Origin: an uncultured Faecalibacterium sp.
GTDB taxonomy: Bacteria > Bacillota > Clostridia > Oscillospirales > Ruminococcaceae
Assembly: GCA_904394215.1 (NCBI GenBank)
Contig: CAJFNF010000003.1
Location: 1-64,000 of the forward strand
DNA: 64,000 nucleotides
Reading direction: 5' to 3'
How positions within the stretch are numbered: position 1 is the stretch's first letter; each line of letters starts with the position of its first letter. Made by a program: the position numbers and the translations under genes. Positions 49,570 to 59,049 of this stretch are shown piece after piece. A model generated the notes under the pieces. The model saw only the letters and a list, made by a program, of their open reading frames with translations. It ran no database searches and was not told where the DNA came from.

Positions 49570-50979
49570 ATGCCGGAAGAACGCCGCCGCTCCCGCTATG
49601 GCAGCGAGCTGAATCTGGAGAGCATGGGCATCCAGCCGCCCTACAGTATGCAGGCCGAGCAGAGCGTGCTGGGCGCCGTCCTGCTCAAACCCGAGGTCCT
49701 CACCGACCTGGTGGAGATTGTCCGCCCCGAGATGTTCTATGCATCCCAGAATGGCAAGATTTATGCGGAAATGATCCGCCTGTTCACCGGGGACCAGACC
49801 ATTGACTTTGTGACCCTGCTGGATGCAGTGGTGTCAGACAACATCTTTGCCAGCCCCGACGAGGCCAAGGTCTACCTGACCGGCCTGGCCGAGACGGTGC
49901 CCAGCATTTCCAACGTCAAGGCCTATGCCCAGATCGTCCAGGAGAAATACCTGGTCCGCCAGCTGATGGGGGTGGCAACCGACATTCTGCAGGACGCCGG
50001 CGATGAGCCGGACGCCTCCCTGCTGCTGGAAAACGCCGAGCAGCGCCTGTATGAGATCCGCTCGGGCCGGGATTCCAGCGCCCTGACCCCCCTGTCTTCC
50101 AGCATGGTGGAGACCCTGACCAACCTGCAGAAGATCAGCGGCCCCGACGCCGACAAATACAAGGGCATCCCCACCGGGTTCCGGCTGCTGGATACGGTTC
50201 TGACCGGCCTGGGCCGGGGTGACTTGATCATCCTGGCGGCCCGCCCCGGCATGGGCAAGTCCAGCTTTGCGCTGAACATTGCCACCCGGGTGGCAATGAA
50301 GCAGCGGATTCCGGTGGCCATCTTCAGCCTGGAAATGACCAAGGAGCAGCTGACCAACCGTATCCTGTCGGCAGAGGCGGGCATCGACAGCCAGGCCTTC
50401 CGCACCGGCGCCCTGACGGCGTCGGACTGGGAGTATCTGGCTCTGGCCACCGAAAAGCTCCATGATGCCCCCATCTATATGGATGACACTTCCTCCATCA
50501 CCATCACCGAGATGAAGGCCAAGATCCGCCGGATCAACCAGGACCCCAGCCGGCCCAACATCGGCCTGATCGTCATCGACTACCTGCAGCTGATGACTTC
50601 CGGCCTGCGGACCGAGAACCGGGTCCAGGAGATCAGCACCATCACCCGGAACCTCAAGATCATGGCCAAAGAGATGAACGTGCCCATCATCGCCCTGAGC
50701 CAGCTGTCCCGTGCAGTGGAAAAACAGGGCAACAATTCCAGCCACCGCCCCCAGCTGTCCGACCTGCGCGATTCGGGTTCCATCGAGCAGGACGCCGACT
50801 GCGTCCTGTTCCTGTACCGGGATTCCTACTATGCCAGCCAGCAGCCGGACGGCGCAGAGGTGGACGCCGACACCGCCGAGTGCATTGTGGCCAAAAACCG
50901 CCACGGCGAGACCAGCGTGGTCCCGCTGGGCTGGGACGGCGCCCACACCCGGTTTATGGATGTGGATTTCCAGCACTGA
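49570..50979 (+). CDS. dnaB: Replicative DNA helicase DnaB
   Basis: 469 residues, hexameric replication-fork helicase (called DnaC in Bacillus). The N-terminal domain (PYSMQAEQSVLGAVLLKPEVL) binds primase; the RecA-like domain shows Walker A AARPGMGKSSFALNIA, Walker B IGLIVIDYLQLM, and QLSRAVEKQ ... LSDLRDSGSIEQDADCVLFLYR. No intein is present. RBS GAGAGGAG. tilS starts one base after the stop. Confidence 0.97.
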   Translation: MPEERRRSRYGSELNLESMGIQPPYSMQAEQSVLGAVLLKPEVLTDLVEIVRPEMFYASQNGKIYAEMIRLFTGDQTIDFVTLLDAVVSDNIFASPDEAKVYLTGLAETVPSISNVKAYAQIVQEKYLVRQLMGVATDILQDAGDEPDASLLLENAEQRLYEIRSGRDSSALTPLSSSMVETLTNLQKISGPDADKYKGIPTGFRLLDTVLTGLGRGDLIILAARPGMGKSSFALNIATRVAMKQRIPVAIFSLEMTKEQLTNRILSAEAGIDSQAFRTGALTASDWEYLALATEKLHDAPIYMDDTSSITITEMKAKIRRINQDPSRPNIGLIVIDYLQLMTSGLRTENRVQEISTITRNLKIMAKEMNVPIIALSQLSRAVEKQGNNSSHRPQLSDLRDSGSIEQDADCVLFLYRDSYYASQQPDGAEVDADTAECIVAKNRHGETSVVPLGWDGAHTRFMDVDFQH

Positions 50980-50980
50980 T

Positions 50981-52453
50981 ATGAACCAAAACAACGATAA
51001 TTTTGAGAACATGCAAGCCCGCGTGCTGGCCTATTGCAGGCAGGCCGGGCTTTTTGTGCATGGACAGCAGGTAGCGGCGGCCGTCTCGGGCGGGGCAGAC
51101 AGTATGGCTCTGCTGCGGCTGCTGCTGGTTTTGGCCCAGTCCCTGGGCATCCAGGTGTCCGCCTGCCATGTGAACCACCGGCTGCGGGGGGCGGCCGCTG
51201 ATGGAGATGAGGCCTTTGTCCGGGCCCAGTGCGCCGAACTGGGGGTGCCTTTGCGGGTGTTCCGGGCAGGGGAAGAGGGACTGCCCGACGCCTCAGGCGG
51301 CGAAGCGGGGGCCCGGGCCCTCCGGTATGCCTGTTTTGAGCGGCTCCACCGGGAAGGGATAGACCGCATCGCCCTGGCCCATACTGTTACAGATCAAGCA
51401 GAGACCCTGCTGTTCCGGCTGGCCCGGGGGACCGGGCTCCACGGGGCGGGGGGCATCCGCCCGGTGCGGGATTTCTATGTCCGGCCCCTGCTGTGCCTGA
51501 CCCGTGAAGAAGTGGAGGCCTGGTGCACCGCCTGCGGCCAGCAGTGGGTCACCGATGAAACCAACCTCTCGGACGACTACGCCCGCAACCGCCTGCGCCA
51601 CGACGCCCTGCCGGCCCTCCGGCAGGCCAACGCCGGGGCCGAGCGGAACCTGGCCCGCTTCTGTGAAAAGGCGGCCCAGGCCGACGCCTATTTTGCCCGG
51701 GCAGCTGCCCAAATGCTGGAGCAGGCCGCCTGCCTGCGCCCCGAAGACTGCCCGCCGCCGGCCCGCCGGGCCCTGGCGGCAGGGGAGAAGGTGTACCGGC
51801 TGGAAGTACTCCAGCAGGCCGACCCCCTGATCCTGGAGGCGGCAGCCCATGCCCTGGTGGCCTCCCACCGGGACCCGGAGGAGCGGTATATCCGCCTGCT
51901 GTGCCAGCTGGTGCAGGAGGGCTCCGGCGCGGTGCAGCTGCGGCCCGGGGTGCGGATGCGGGCCGGCCAGGGCTGCTTCTGGCAGGAAGAAATCCCGCCC
52001 GCCCCGGCGGGAGGCCCGTTGGAACCGGTTCCCTTCCGACCCGAAAATGGGACTGAATATCCCCTGGGCGGGGGATTGCGGCTCTGTGTCAGGGTGGAGA
52101 AACCCTTTTTTCAAGAAAAAACACAGGCCGTTCACAAAAAGGACTTAAAAAATGTAGCGGATTATGCTAGAATAACCATGTTGCATCCTGCCCTTACCCT
52201 GCGCAGCCGTCTGCCGGGAGATGAATACCGGCCCGCCGGCCGGAACCTCACCAAGCCGCTGCGCAAATGGATGAATGAGCAGGCCATTCCGCCCGGACTG
52301 CGGGACAGTCTGCCCCTGCTGGCAGACGGCAGCCAGGTGGTGTGGGTCTGCGGCGCAGGTTTTGCGGAAGGTCTTGCCCCCCGGCCGGGGGAGCAGGGCA
52401 TCATCCTGCACCTGGAGATAGAAACCCGAGAGGGAGAACAGAGAGGACGTTGA
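50981..52453 (+). CDS. tilS: tRNA(Ile)-lysidine synthase
   Basis: 490 residues. It modifies C34 of tRNA-Ile (CAU) to lysidine so that it reads AUA. The ATP-binding motif is VAAAVSGGADSMALLRLLLVL, followed by HVNHRLRGAAADGDEAFV, AHTVTDQAETLLFRLARGTGLHGAGGI, NLSDDYARNRLRHDALPAL and the C-terminal domain (LRSRLPGDEYRPAGRNLTKPLRKWM). I start it at ATG 50981, one base after dnaB with no clear RBS, implying coupling; ATG 51011 is an alternative. The stretch near 52095-52185 is more AT-rich than its surroundings and contains a possible promoter for hpt-ftsH. Confidence 0.94.
   Translation: MNQNNDNFENMQARVLAYCRQAGLFVHGQQVAAAVSGGADSMALLRLLLVLAQSLGIQVSACHVNHRLRGAAADGDEAFVRAQCAELGVPLRVFRAGEEGLPDASGGEAGARALRYACFERLHREGIDRIALAHTVTDQAETLLFRLARGTGLHGAGGIRPVRDFYVRPLLCLTREEVEAWCTACGQQWVTDETNLSDDYARNRLRHDALPALRQANAGAERNLARFCEKAAQADAYFARAAAQMLEQAACLRPEDCPPPARRALAAGEKVYRLEVLQQADPLILEAAAHALVASHRDPEERYIRLLCQLVQEGSGAVQLRPGVRMRAGQGCFWQEEIPPAPAGGPLEPVPFRPENGTEYPLGGGLRLCVRVEKPFFQEKTQAVHKKDLKNVADYARITMLHPALTLRSRLPGDEYRPAGRNLTKPLRKWMNEQAIPPGLRDSLPLLADGSQVVWVCGAGFAEGLAPRPGEQGIILHLEIETREGEQRGR
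52145..52173 (+). promoter_or_regulatory. Possible internal promoter for hpt-ftsH inside tilS
   Basis: TTAAAA (52145-52150), 17-bp spacer ending TGC, TAGAAT (52168-52173), an extended -10 box in a locally AT-rich stretch of tilS. Confidence 0.4.
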
Positions 52454-52456
52454 GTC

Positions 52457-53008
52457 ATGGATATGCGTGATGACATTCAGACCGTTTTGGTCAGCGAGGA
52501 ACAGCTGAAGGCCAAGGTGGCCGAGCTGGGAGCCCAGATCAGCCGGGACTACGCAGGCAAGGACCTGCTGCTGGTCTCGATCCTGAAAGGGGCCGTGGTC
52601 TTTATGGCCGACCTGATGCGGGCTGTCACCATTCCCTGCAGCATTGATTTTATGGTGGTGTCCAGCTACGGCGGCACCAATACCCAGACCACCGGTCTGG
52701 TCAAGATTGTAAAGGACCTGGACGCTGACCTGAGCGGCCGTGAGGTCCTGATTGTGGAGGACGTGCTGGATACCGGTGTGACCCTGTCCCACCTGGTGCC
52801 CATGCTCAAGATGCGCAATCCCAACTCGGTGCGGATCTGCGCCATCCTGGATAAGCCCGCCCGCCGCAAGACCAGCATCACGGCTGATTATCAGGGCTTT
52901 GAAGTACCTGACGCCTTCGTGGTGGGCTACGGCCTGGACTACGACGAAAAGTACCGCAACCTGCCCTTTGTGGGCGTTCTGAAGCCGGAGATCTACGGGG
53001 GCGAATAA
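52457..53008 (+). CDS. hpt: Hypoxanthine phosphoribosyltransferase
   Basis: 183 residues, purine salvage enzyme making IMP/GMP from hypoxanthine/guanine and PRPP. The PRPP motif is VLIVEDVLDTGVTLSHL; LLVSILKGAVVFMADLMRA and the flexible loop SSYGGTNTQTTG are typical, with the C-terminal FVVGYGLDYDEKYRNLPFVGVLK. It sits 3 bases after tilS and before ftsH, the standard Firmicutes order. Confidence 0.97.
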   Translation: MDMRDDIQTVLVSEEQLKAKVAELGAQISRDYAGKDLLLVSILKGAVVFMADLMRAVTIPCSIDFMVVSSYGGTNTQTTGLVKIVKDLDADLSGREVLIVEDVLDTGVTLSHLVPMLKMRNPNSVRICAILDKPARRKTSITADYQGFEVPDAFVVGYGLDYDEKYRNLPFVGVLKPEIYGGE

Positions 53009-53057
53009 CCCCAGGGCGGCCGGCGAATCTCACCCGATATTACAGAATGGGAGTTGA

Positions 53058-55265
53058 TTGTTTTTGCAGCAGAAAAGACCGCACCTGAACCCGCTGATCC
53101 TGGCGCTGGCGCTGGCCGCTGTGCTGATGATCTGGTCGGTGTTCACCACCTCCAACAGCACGACCGGCTCCACCATGAGCTACTCAACGGTGGTGCATTA
53201 CTTTGAACATTTGCAGGTGACCTCCTTCACGCTGGACCGGAACACCAGCGTCATCACCATGAACATCAAGGAGGGCGACCTGCCCCTGCCCGGCACCACC
53301 GATGCTTCGAATGGCGCCACCGGCGGCCTGGTGACAGACCTGTTCGGCTCGGGCAGCTCCTCCAGCGATTCGGTGGAGAAGAATTCCGACGGTACCGTCA
53401 CTGTCCGGTACCAGCTGCCCTATGCAGCCCTCTTTATCAATGAAGTCCAGAAGTATATCGACGCCTACGACGCGGCCAACCCCGACGCCCCCATGCAGTA
53501 TGATTATACTGCCCTGCGGGAGTCGGTGCCCTGGATGGAGATCTTCTTCTATCTGGCCATGCTGGGCTGCACCGGGTTCATCCTGTTCTCGATGCTCCGG
53601 GGCGGCGCCGGCGGCGGCAACGTGATGAACGTGGGCCGCGCCCGGGTCAAGGACGAGTCCACCAACCAGAAGACCGCCACCTTTGCCGATGTCGCCGGTG
53701 AGGACGAGGAAAAGGAAGAGCTGAAGGAAGTGGTGGAGTTCCTCAAGAGCCCCGACAAGTTCAATTCTCTGGGCGCCCGGATTCCCCACGGCGTCCTGCT
53801 GGTAGGCCCTCCGGGCACCGGCAAGACCCTGCTGGCCCGCGCCTGTGCCGGCGAGGCAGGGGTGCCCTTCTACTCCATCTCCGGCTCTGACTTTGTGGAA
53901 ATGTACGTCGGCGTGGGCGCATCCCGTGTCCGCGACCTGTTTGACAAGGCCAAAAAGACCATGCCCTGTATCATCTTCATCGACGAGATCGATGCGGTGG
54001 GCCGCCAGCGCGGCGCCGGTCTGGGCGGCGGCCACGACGAGCGCGAGCAGACCCTGAACCAACTGCTGGTGGAGATGGACGGCTTTGAGGCCAACGACGG
54101 CATCATTGTGATGGCCGCCACCAACCGGGCCGACATCCTGGACAAGGCGTTGCTGCGTCCCGGCCGTTTTGACCGCCAGGTCTATGTGGGCCTGCCCGAT
54201 GTCAAGGGCCGCGAGGAGATCCTCAAGGTCCACACCCGCAAGAAGCCGCTGGCCCCCGATGTGTCCCTGCGGGTGATTGCCCAGCGGACCGCCGGTTTTG
54301 CCGGCGCCGACCTGGAAAACCTGGTCAACGAGGCAGCCCTGCTGGCTGCCCGCCGCAACCGCAAGGCCATCACCATGGAGGACATCGAGGAAGCATCCAT
54401 GAAGGTGATGGCCGGCCCCGAGAAGAAGAGCCGTGTGGTCACCCCCGAAGAAAAGAAGCTGACTGCCTACCATGAGGCAGGCCACGCAGTGGCGGGCTTC
54501 TACTGCAAGCACCATCCTCGGGTCCATGAGATTACCATCATTCCCCGGGGCCAGGCAGGGGGCTACACCATGTACCTGCCTGAGAAGGATCGCTCTTATG
54601 TGACCCGCCGGGAAATGTTTGAGGACATCGTCTCCAGCCTGGGCGGCCGTGTGGCCGAGCAGCTGATCCTGGAGGATATCTCCACCGGTGCCTCCAATGA
54701 CCTGCAGCAGGCCACCAACATTGCCCGCCAGATGATCACCCGCTATGGCTTCTCGGAGCGGCTGGGCCCTGTGGTCTACGGCACCTCCCAGGAGGAGACC
54801 TTCCTGGGCCGCGACTTCGGCCAGGGCAAGGGCTACAGTGAGACCACCGCTGCCGAGATCGACAGCGAGATCCGGGATATCATCGACGAGGCCTATGAGA
54901 CCTGCCGCCGGACCCTGACCGAGCATATGGATCAGCTCCATGCCCTGGCCCAGGCCCTGATCGAGCGCGAGAAGCTGAACGAGTCCGAGTTCAACGCCAT
55001 CATGCGGGGTGAAAAGCTGCCTCCCCGGAAGGATGAGGACGGCAACCCCGTGGCCCAGCAGCCTGCAGCCCCGGCTGCACCGCAGGCTCCTGCAGAGCAG
55101 GCACCGGCAGCGCCCGTGCAAGAGCCCGCCGTGGAAATGCCTGCGGCAGAGGATGAGGCTCCCGCCGGCGGGGTGGATGTGCCCGCCCAGGACCAGCCGG
55201 CAGCACCTGCCCCTGAGAAGGGTTCTGCGCCGGAAGACCGGAAGCCCGACCAGCCCCAGGCATAA
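53058..55265 (+). CDS. ftsH: ATP-dependent zinc metalloprotease FtsH
   Basis: 735 residues, membrane AAA+ protease. Helix 1 ([19 protein letters not shown]), an extracellular domain of about 110 residues, helix 2 ([19 protein letters not shown]), then AAA: Walker [19 protein letters not shown], Walker [15 protein letters not shown], pore motif, SRH ([21 protein letters not shown]); protease [16 protein letters not shown] with zinc histidines. The last 75 residues are a Pro/Ala/Gln-rich tail absent from most FtsH proteins. Start is TTG 53058 or 53064 behind GGGAG; there is no suitable ATG. Confidence 0.96.
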   Translation: MFLQQKRPHLNPLILALALAAVLMIWSVFTTSNSTTGSTMSYSTVVHYFEHLQVTSFTLDRNTSVITMNIKEGDLPLPGTTDASNGATGGLVTDLFGSGSSSSDSVEKNSDGTVTVRYQLPYAALFINEVQKYIDAYDAANPDAPMQYDYTALRESVPWMEIFFYLAMLGCTGFILFSMLRGGAGGGNVMNVGRARVKDESTNQKTATFADVAGEDEEKEELKEVVEFLKSPDKFNSLGARIPHGVLLVGPPGTGKTLLARACAGEAGVPFYSISGSDFVEMYVGVGASRVRDLFDKAKKTMPCIIFIDEIDAVGRQRGAGLGGGHDEREQTLNQLLVEMDGFEANDGIIVMAATNRADILDKALLRPGRFDRQVYVGLPDVKGREEILKVHTRKKPLAPDVSLRVIAQRTAGFAGADLENLVNEAALLAARRNRKAITMEDIEEASMKVMAGPEKKSRVVTPEEKKLTAYHEAGHAVAGFYCKHHPRVHEITIIPRGQAGGYTMYLPEKDRSYVTRREMFEDIVSSLGGRVAEQLILEDISTGASNDLQQATNIARQMITRYGFSERLGPVVYGTSQEETFLGRDFGQGKGYSETTAAEIDSEIRDIIDEAYETCRRTLTEHMDQLHALAQALIEREKLNESEFNAIMRGEKLPPRKDEDGNPVAQQPAAPAAPQAPAEQAPAAPVQEPAVEMPAAEDEAPAGGVDVPAQDQPAAPAPEKGSAPEDRKPDQPQA

Positions 55266-55291
55266 CAGTAAACAGCGAAGGAGTGAGTGTT

Positions 55292-56359
55292 GTGGAGGAA
55301 AGTTTTGACCCGATTGCCCAAACCCGAGCCAACTATTATACCCCGGGCAGCCCGGTTCAGTTTGTCCGCGTTGAGCTGCTGAAAGGCAGCGTCAGCGGGG
55401 ACCGGGCGGTCTGCCTGACCTTCAAAAATATTTCCCGGGTAAATCTGACCGCCCTGGAAATTCGCTTCAAGTGCAAAACCACCGGCGGCGAGATCCTCTG
55501 CGAGGATGAATTTGCCTACCGCGACCTGGACATCAAGCCCGGGGAGCTGTTCGGCATGGATGACGCCGTGTTCATCACCCAGAAACCCATTGTCAGCGTG
55601 GATGTGGTGCTGGAAAACGTCTACAACGGCAAGAAGGTTGTCCGGCTGGACAACATCAAGCGGGTCCGACTGCCGGCCCCCCGGGCCCTGCCTGAGAATC
55701 TGGCAGCCGCTCTGGAGGAGCGGATGGGCCGCAAGGGAATGCGCTATGCACCCCAGGTGCTGGACTGCGGCTGGTACTGCGCCTGCGGCGCCTTCCATCC
55801 CAAGGAAGAGGACACCGTCTACTGCAGCGAGTGCGGTTCGGACCGGATCCTGCTGCAGAACGCCCTGAATACCCTGATGCAGCCCGAGCAGGACGCCGAG
55901 CCGGAAGAAGCGCCCGGTCAGGGGACCGTGATTGCCCCTGCCTCTGCCCCGTCGGAGGACAGCGAGCCCACCCGGATTGCCGGCGCCCCGGTTGAGAGCA
56001 GCGGCGGCACCCGTGCCTTTGAGCCGGTGCAGCCGGCCCGGCAGGAGCCTGCCACCCGGGTCAGCCAGGAGACGCGGCTGTTTACCCAGCCCAGCCAGCC
56101 GCCGGTGTCCTCCCGCAGCCGCGGGACCGACCCGGAGGAGGAAGAAGAGGCAACCCGCCAGGTCCGGCCTTCCGACCGGTGGAAGGAACAGCCCATCCGC
56201 CACGCCGGCGTGTCCCGAGCAGAGGATGAGGAAGAGGAGGAAGAAGACGATCGGGACCCTGTGGCGGAGAACATCATCCGCTGGGTGCCGCCCGTCACGG
56301 CTCTGATCTGCGCAGGCATTGCGCTGTACGGATTCCTGTATTATCAGTTCTTTTTGTAA
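55292..56359 (+). CDS. Tail-anchored zinc-ribbon protein of unknown function
   Basis: 355 residues. The N-terminal half (about 1-140) is a beta-rich domain (FVRVELLKGSVSGDRAVCLTFKN ... VSVDVVLENVYNGKKVVRL). A zinc ribbon follows: CGWYCACGAFHPKEEDTVYCSECGS, four to five cysteines. The next 130 residues are low-complexity, acidic and Pro/Ser rich (EEEEEATRQ; EDEEEEEEDDRDP), and a single C-terminal helix (VPPVTALICAGIALYGFLYYQFFL) anchors it, so the ribbon should face the cytoplasm. I start it at GTG 55292, eight bases after AAGGAG; the ORF-track GTG 55283 overlaps that site. It lies 26 bases after ftsH. Confidence 0.72.
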   Translation: MEESFDPIAQTRANYYTPGSPVQFVRVELLKGSVSGDRAVCLTFKNISRVNLTALEIRFKCKTTGGEILCEDEFAYRDLDIKPGELFGMDDAVFITQKPIVSVDVVLENVYNGKKVVRLDNIKRVRLPAPRALPENLAAALEERMGRKGMRYAPQVLDCGWYCACGAFHPKEEDTVYCSECGSDRILLQNALNTLMQPEQDAEPEEAPGQGTVIAPASAPSEDSEPTRIAGAPVESSGGTRAFEPVQPARQEPATRVSQETRLFTQPSQPPVSSRSRGTDPEEEEEATRQVRPSDRWKEQPIRHAGVSRAEDEEEEEEDDRDPVAENIIRWVPPVTALICAGIALYGFLYYQFFL

Positions 56360-56360
56360 G

Positions 56361-56404
56361 AAAACCCGCAGGGGGGAGCGCGTTTTGGCCGCTCCCCCTG
56401 TTTT
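56361..56404 (+). terminator. Terminator between the zinc-ribbon and HEPN-like genes
   Basis: CAGGGGGGAGCG-cgttttggc-CGCTCCCCCTG then TTTTG, with outer A/T pairing (AAAACC...GGTTTT-like). Confidence 0.85.
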
Positions 56405-56435
56405 GGGTTGAGGACAAGGGAGGGGAGGAAAAAGC

Positions 56436-57278
56436 ATGCCCGAAGAATATTTGCAGGCCGCCTTTGAAATCAAGGCTTCCTGTGACGAGATCAGCCGGCG
56501 GATTCTCCGCTGGCACTGGGAAAACAAGCCCGGATCGCACAGCTTTGAATCCCTGCTGGAACATCTGGAGCGCCGCCAGGAGGAAAGCCCTGCTTACTAT
56601 GGCCACATGCCGGATATCGGCCGGAAAACCAGCTGGCAGCAGCTGGACACCACCCTGTGCATGCGGGTGCTTCTGGACCCGGAAAACGATGCCTCCCAGC
56701 CCCTGGACCTGCTGGGCAGCACCGCCCATCCCGGGGCGGCCCGCCGGGCCTGCAATGCGGTGCGGATGGCCCGCAATGAGGGCGCTCACGCCGCCGACCG
56801 CGCCAGCGGCAGCCAGGCTGCGGTGCTGTTTGATGAGGCCATCGAGTGCCTGGAAGAGGCCTACGCCGGGACAGCCTTCAGCGAAAAGGAGCTGTCCAAA
56901 TATTACCAGCTGGCCGACAGCTATCTCCGCCGGTGCGGCGTGGGGAGCAGGGAATCGGCCTCCTGGCCCAAAGAGGCCCCAGGACGGCGGGAAAGCCAGC
57001 CCGAGGTACATGTCTATCCCACCGGCGCAGCCCGTCAGAAGGCGGCTGCAGCCCGGGAAAAAGAAGATTCCGGCCGCGCAGGCCGGAGCGCCGGCAAAAA
57101 TCGCAGTTCCGACCGCCGGAGCCAGCCCAAACAGTCCCGGAGCAATGGGGGAAAACGGGGGCGCCCCTCCCAAAAGAAACAGAATCCCGGCAGCAGGGCA
57201 GCCCTGATTCTGGCGGCGGCAGCACTGCTCATCGGTCTTCTGATGCGGGCTGCGGGCATGGGGCTGTGGATTTTCTGA
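56436..57278 (+). CDS. Tail-anchored protein with HEPN-like N-terminal domain
   Basis: 280 residues. The first 165 residues are all-helical (FEIKASCDEISRRILRWHWENK ... LCMRVLLDPENDASQPLDLLG ... AARRACNAVRMARNEGAHAADR ... AVLFDEAIECLEEAYA). RNEGAH fits the R-x4-H motif of HEPN ribonuclease domains at the expected place, at the start of a late helix. A very basic, Ser/Gly/Arg-rich linker follows (GRAGRSAGKNRSSDRRSQPKQSRSNGGKRGR) and one C-terminal helix (AALILAAAALLIGLLMRAAGMGLWIF). So the helical domain is cytoplasmic and membrane-tethered. RBS GGGGAGG. The HAD gene follows after 20 bases. Function unknown; a HEPN assignment is by motif only. Confidence 0.6.
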   Translation: MPEEYLQAAFEIKASCDEISRRILRWHWENKPGSHSFESLLEHLERRQEESPAYYGHMPDIGRKTSWQQLDTTLCMRVLLDPENDASQPLDLLGSTAHPGAARRACNAVRMARNEGAHAADRASGSQAAVLFDEAIECLEEAYAGTAFSEKELSKYYQLADSYLRRCGVGSRESASWPKEAPGRRESQPEVHVYPTGAARQKAAAAREKEDSGRAGRSAGKNRSSDRRSQPKQSRSNGGKRGRPSQKKQNPGSRAALILAAAALLIGLLMRAAGMGLWIF

Positions 57279-57298
57279 GAGAAGTTGAGGAGGAAGGT

Positions 57299-58144
57299 AT
57301 GGAGAAACATCTGATTTTTCTGGATATCGACGGCACCTTGATTGAGCCTGGGAAAATGGAACCACCGGCCAGCGCTGTGGATGCGGTGCACAAGGCCCGG
57401 GCCAACGGCCATAAGGTATTCCTGTGCACCGGCCGGAACTACAAAATGACGGCGCCGGTGCTCCACTATGGTTTCGATGGCTATGTGTCCAGCGCCGGCG
57501 GCTATGTGGTCTGCGGCGATCAGGTGATTTTTGACTGCCCCATGGAACAGGCCCAGAGCGACGGCCTGCGGAAAATCCTGGAATCCAATGATGTGGAGTG
57601 CACCCTGGAAGTCCGGGACGCCACCTTCGGCGGGGAGAGAATGATGGAACGCCTGGCTGCCTACCAGGCCCAGCGACCCGGCGCGGTCAACAGCGAGGTG
57701 GAGCGGTGGCGCAAAGCCTTTGCAGACGGCATGCTGATCCGGCCCTTGTCGGAATACCAGGGCCAGCCGGTGTACAAAATCTGCTACATTGCCCAGAAGC
57801 AGGAGGACCTGGCCCCGGCCAAGGCGGCCTATGGCGATCAGTTTGTCTTCTGCGAGCAGACCACCTTCAAGGATGGGGGCGGTGTGGTCAGCGGTGAGCT
57901 GATCAACCGCAAGTTCAACAAGGGAGAGGGAATCCGCCGGATCTGCAGCCATTTGGGAATGCCGCTGTCTTCGGTGATCGCCTTTGGGGACAGCCCCAAC
58001 GACCTGGAAATGACCGATGTGGCCGGCATCAGCTACTGCATGGCCAATGGTTCTGATGACCTGAAAGCCCGCTGTGACCGGATCTGTCCGGCGGTGACCG
58101 AGGACGGCATCGCCATTGCTTTCCGGGATCTGGGCCTGATCTGA
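57299..58144 (+). CDS. HAD-superfamily hydrolase (Cof type)
   Basis: 281 residues. HAD motif I IFLDIDGTLIEPG (nucleophile Asp), motif II FLCTGRNYKM, a C2B cap (VYKICYIAQKQEDLAPAKAAY), Lys in KFNKGEGIRRICSHLG, and motif IV VIAFGDSPNDLEMTDVAG. Cof-type enzymes remove phosphate from sugar phosphates, FMN or pyridoxal phosphate; the substrate is unknown. I start it at ATG 57299, behind GAGGAGG, not at the ORF-track position inside the previous gene. Confidence 0.92.
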   Translation: MEKHLIFLDIDGTLIEPGKMEPPASAVDAVHKARANGHKVFLCTGRNYKMTAPVLHYGFDGYVSSAGGYVVCGDQVIFDCPMEQAQSDGLRKILESNDVECTLEVRDATFGGERMMERLAAYQAQRPGAVNSEVERWRKAFADGMLIRPLSEYQGQPVYKICYIAQKQEDLAPAKAAYGDQFVFCEQTTFKDGGGVVSGELINRKFNKGEGIRRICSHLGMPLSSVIAFGDSPNDLEMTDVAGISYCMANGSDDLKARCDRICPAVTEDGIAIAFRDLGLI

Positions 58145-58156
58145 TTTGTGAGAAAC

Positions 58157-58187
58157 AAAAAGCGCAGCCAAACGGCTGCGCTTTTTT
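58157..58187. terminator. Bidirectional terminator after the HAD gene
   Basis: AAAAGCGCAGCC-aaac-GGCTGCGCTTTT then TT; serves the convergent SpoU gene too. Confidence 0.92.
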
Positions 58188-58207
58188 GATGCTGTGATGG
58201 CTGCAGG

Positions 58208-59038
58208 TCAGTCCCGGGCCCGGAGCTGCCAAAAGGCCACGGCACTGGCCGCGGCCACGTTCAGGGAGTCCACTCCGTTGGACATGGGGATTTTGACGGT
58301 GTAGTCGCACTGGGCGATGGTGACAGGGGAAAGGCCGTCTCCCTCGGTGCCCAGAATCAGGGCCAGCCGGTCCTCAGCCATCAGCTGGGGGGCGTCGATA
58401 GAGACCGAGCGGTCGCTGAGGGCCAGGGCGGCGGTTTTGAACCCCATTCCCTTCAGCCGGGCCAGGCCTGCCTCAGGCCAGTCGGCGGGCAGGGTGCCGA
58501 TCTGGGTCCAGGGCACCTGGAACACCGTCCCCATGCTGACCCGCACCGCCCGGCGGCACAGGGGGTCACAGCAGGAAGGGGTTACCAGGACAGCGTCGAT
58601 ATGGAGGGCCGCCGCCGACCGGAAGATGGCCCCCACATTGGTGGAGTCCACGATGTTTTCCAGCACCGCCACCCGGCGGGCATTCCGGCAGAGGTCTTCC
58701 ACTGCCGGCAGAGCGGGCCGGTGAAAGGCTGCCAGAACCCCGCGGGTCAGCTGGTAGCCGGTGAGGGCAGTGAGCACATCCCGGTCGGCGGTGTAGACCG
58801 GGGCGTCGCCGCTGCGGGCCAGCACCTCCTGGGCAGGGCCGTCGATCTTCCGCCGCTCCATCAGGAAGGACAGGGGCTTGTATCCGGCGTCCAGAGCCCG
58901 GTCAATGACCTTGGGGCTCTCGGCAATGAAGATGCCCTTCTCGGGTTCCAGACGGCTGCGGAGCTGGTTTTCGGTCAGCCGGGCAAAGACGTCCAGGGCC
59001 GGGTCCTGTAAATCGGTGATTTCAATGATATGAGCCAT
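58208..59038 (-). CDS. TrmH/SpoU family RNA 2'-O-ribose methyltransferase
   Basis: 276 residues. An N-terminal substrate-binding domain (EKGIFIAESPKVIDRALDAG) is followed by the SPOUT knot fold: VLENIVDSTNVGAIFRSAAAL (motif 1 with Asn and Arg), LALILGTEGDGLSP (motif 2) and VKIPMSNGVDSLNVAAASAVAFW (motif 3). It methylates ribose in rRNA or tRNA; the exact target is unclear. It starts 11 bases after the XpaC-like gene and is probably cotranscribed with it. Confidence 0.93.
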   Translation of the reverse strand: MAHIIEITDLQDPALDVFARLTENQLRSRLEPEKGIFIAESPKVIDRALDAGYKPLSFLMERRKIDGPAQEVLARSGDAPVYTADRDVLTALTGYQLTRGVLAAFHRPALPAVEDLCRNARRVAVLENIVDSTNVGAIFRSAAALHIDAVLVTPSCCDPLCRRAVRVSMGTVFQVPWTQIGTLPADWPEAGLARLKGMGFKTAALALSDRSVSIDAPQLMAEDRLALILGTEGDGLSPVTIAQCDYTVKIPMSNGVDSLNVAAASAVAFWQLRARD

Positions 59039-59049
59039 GGTTTCTCCTT

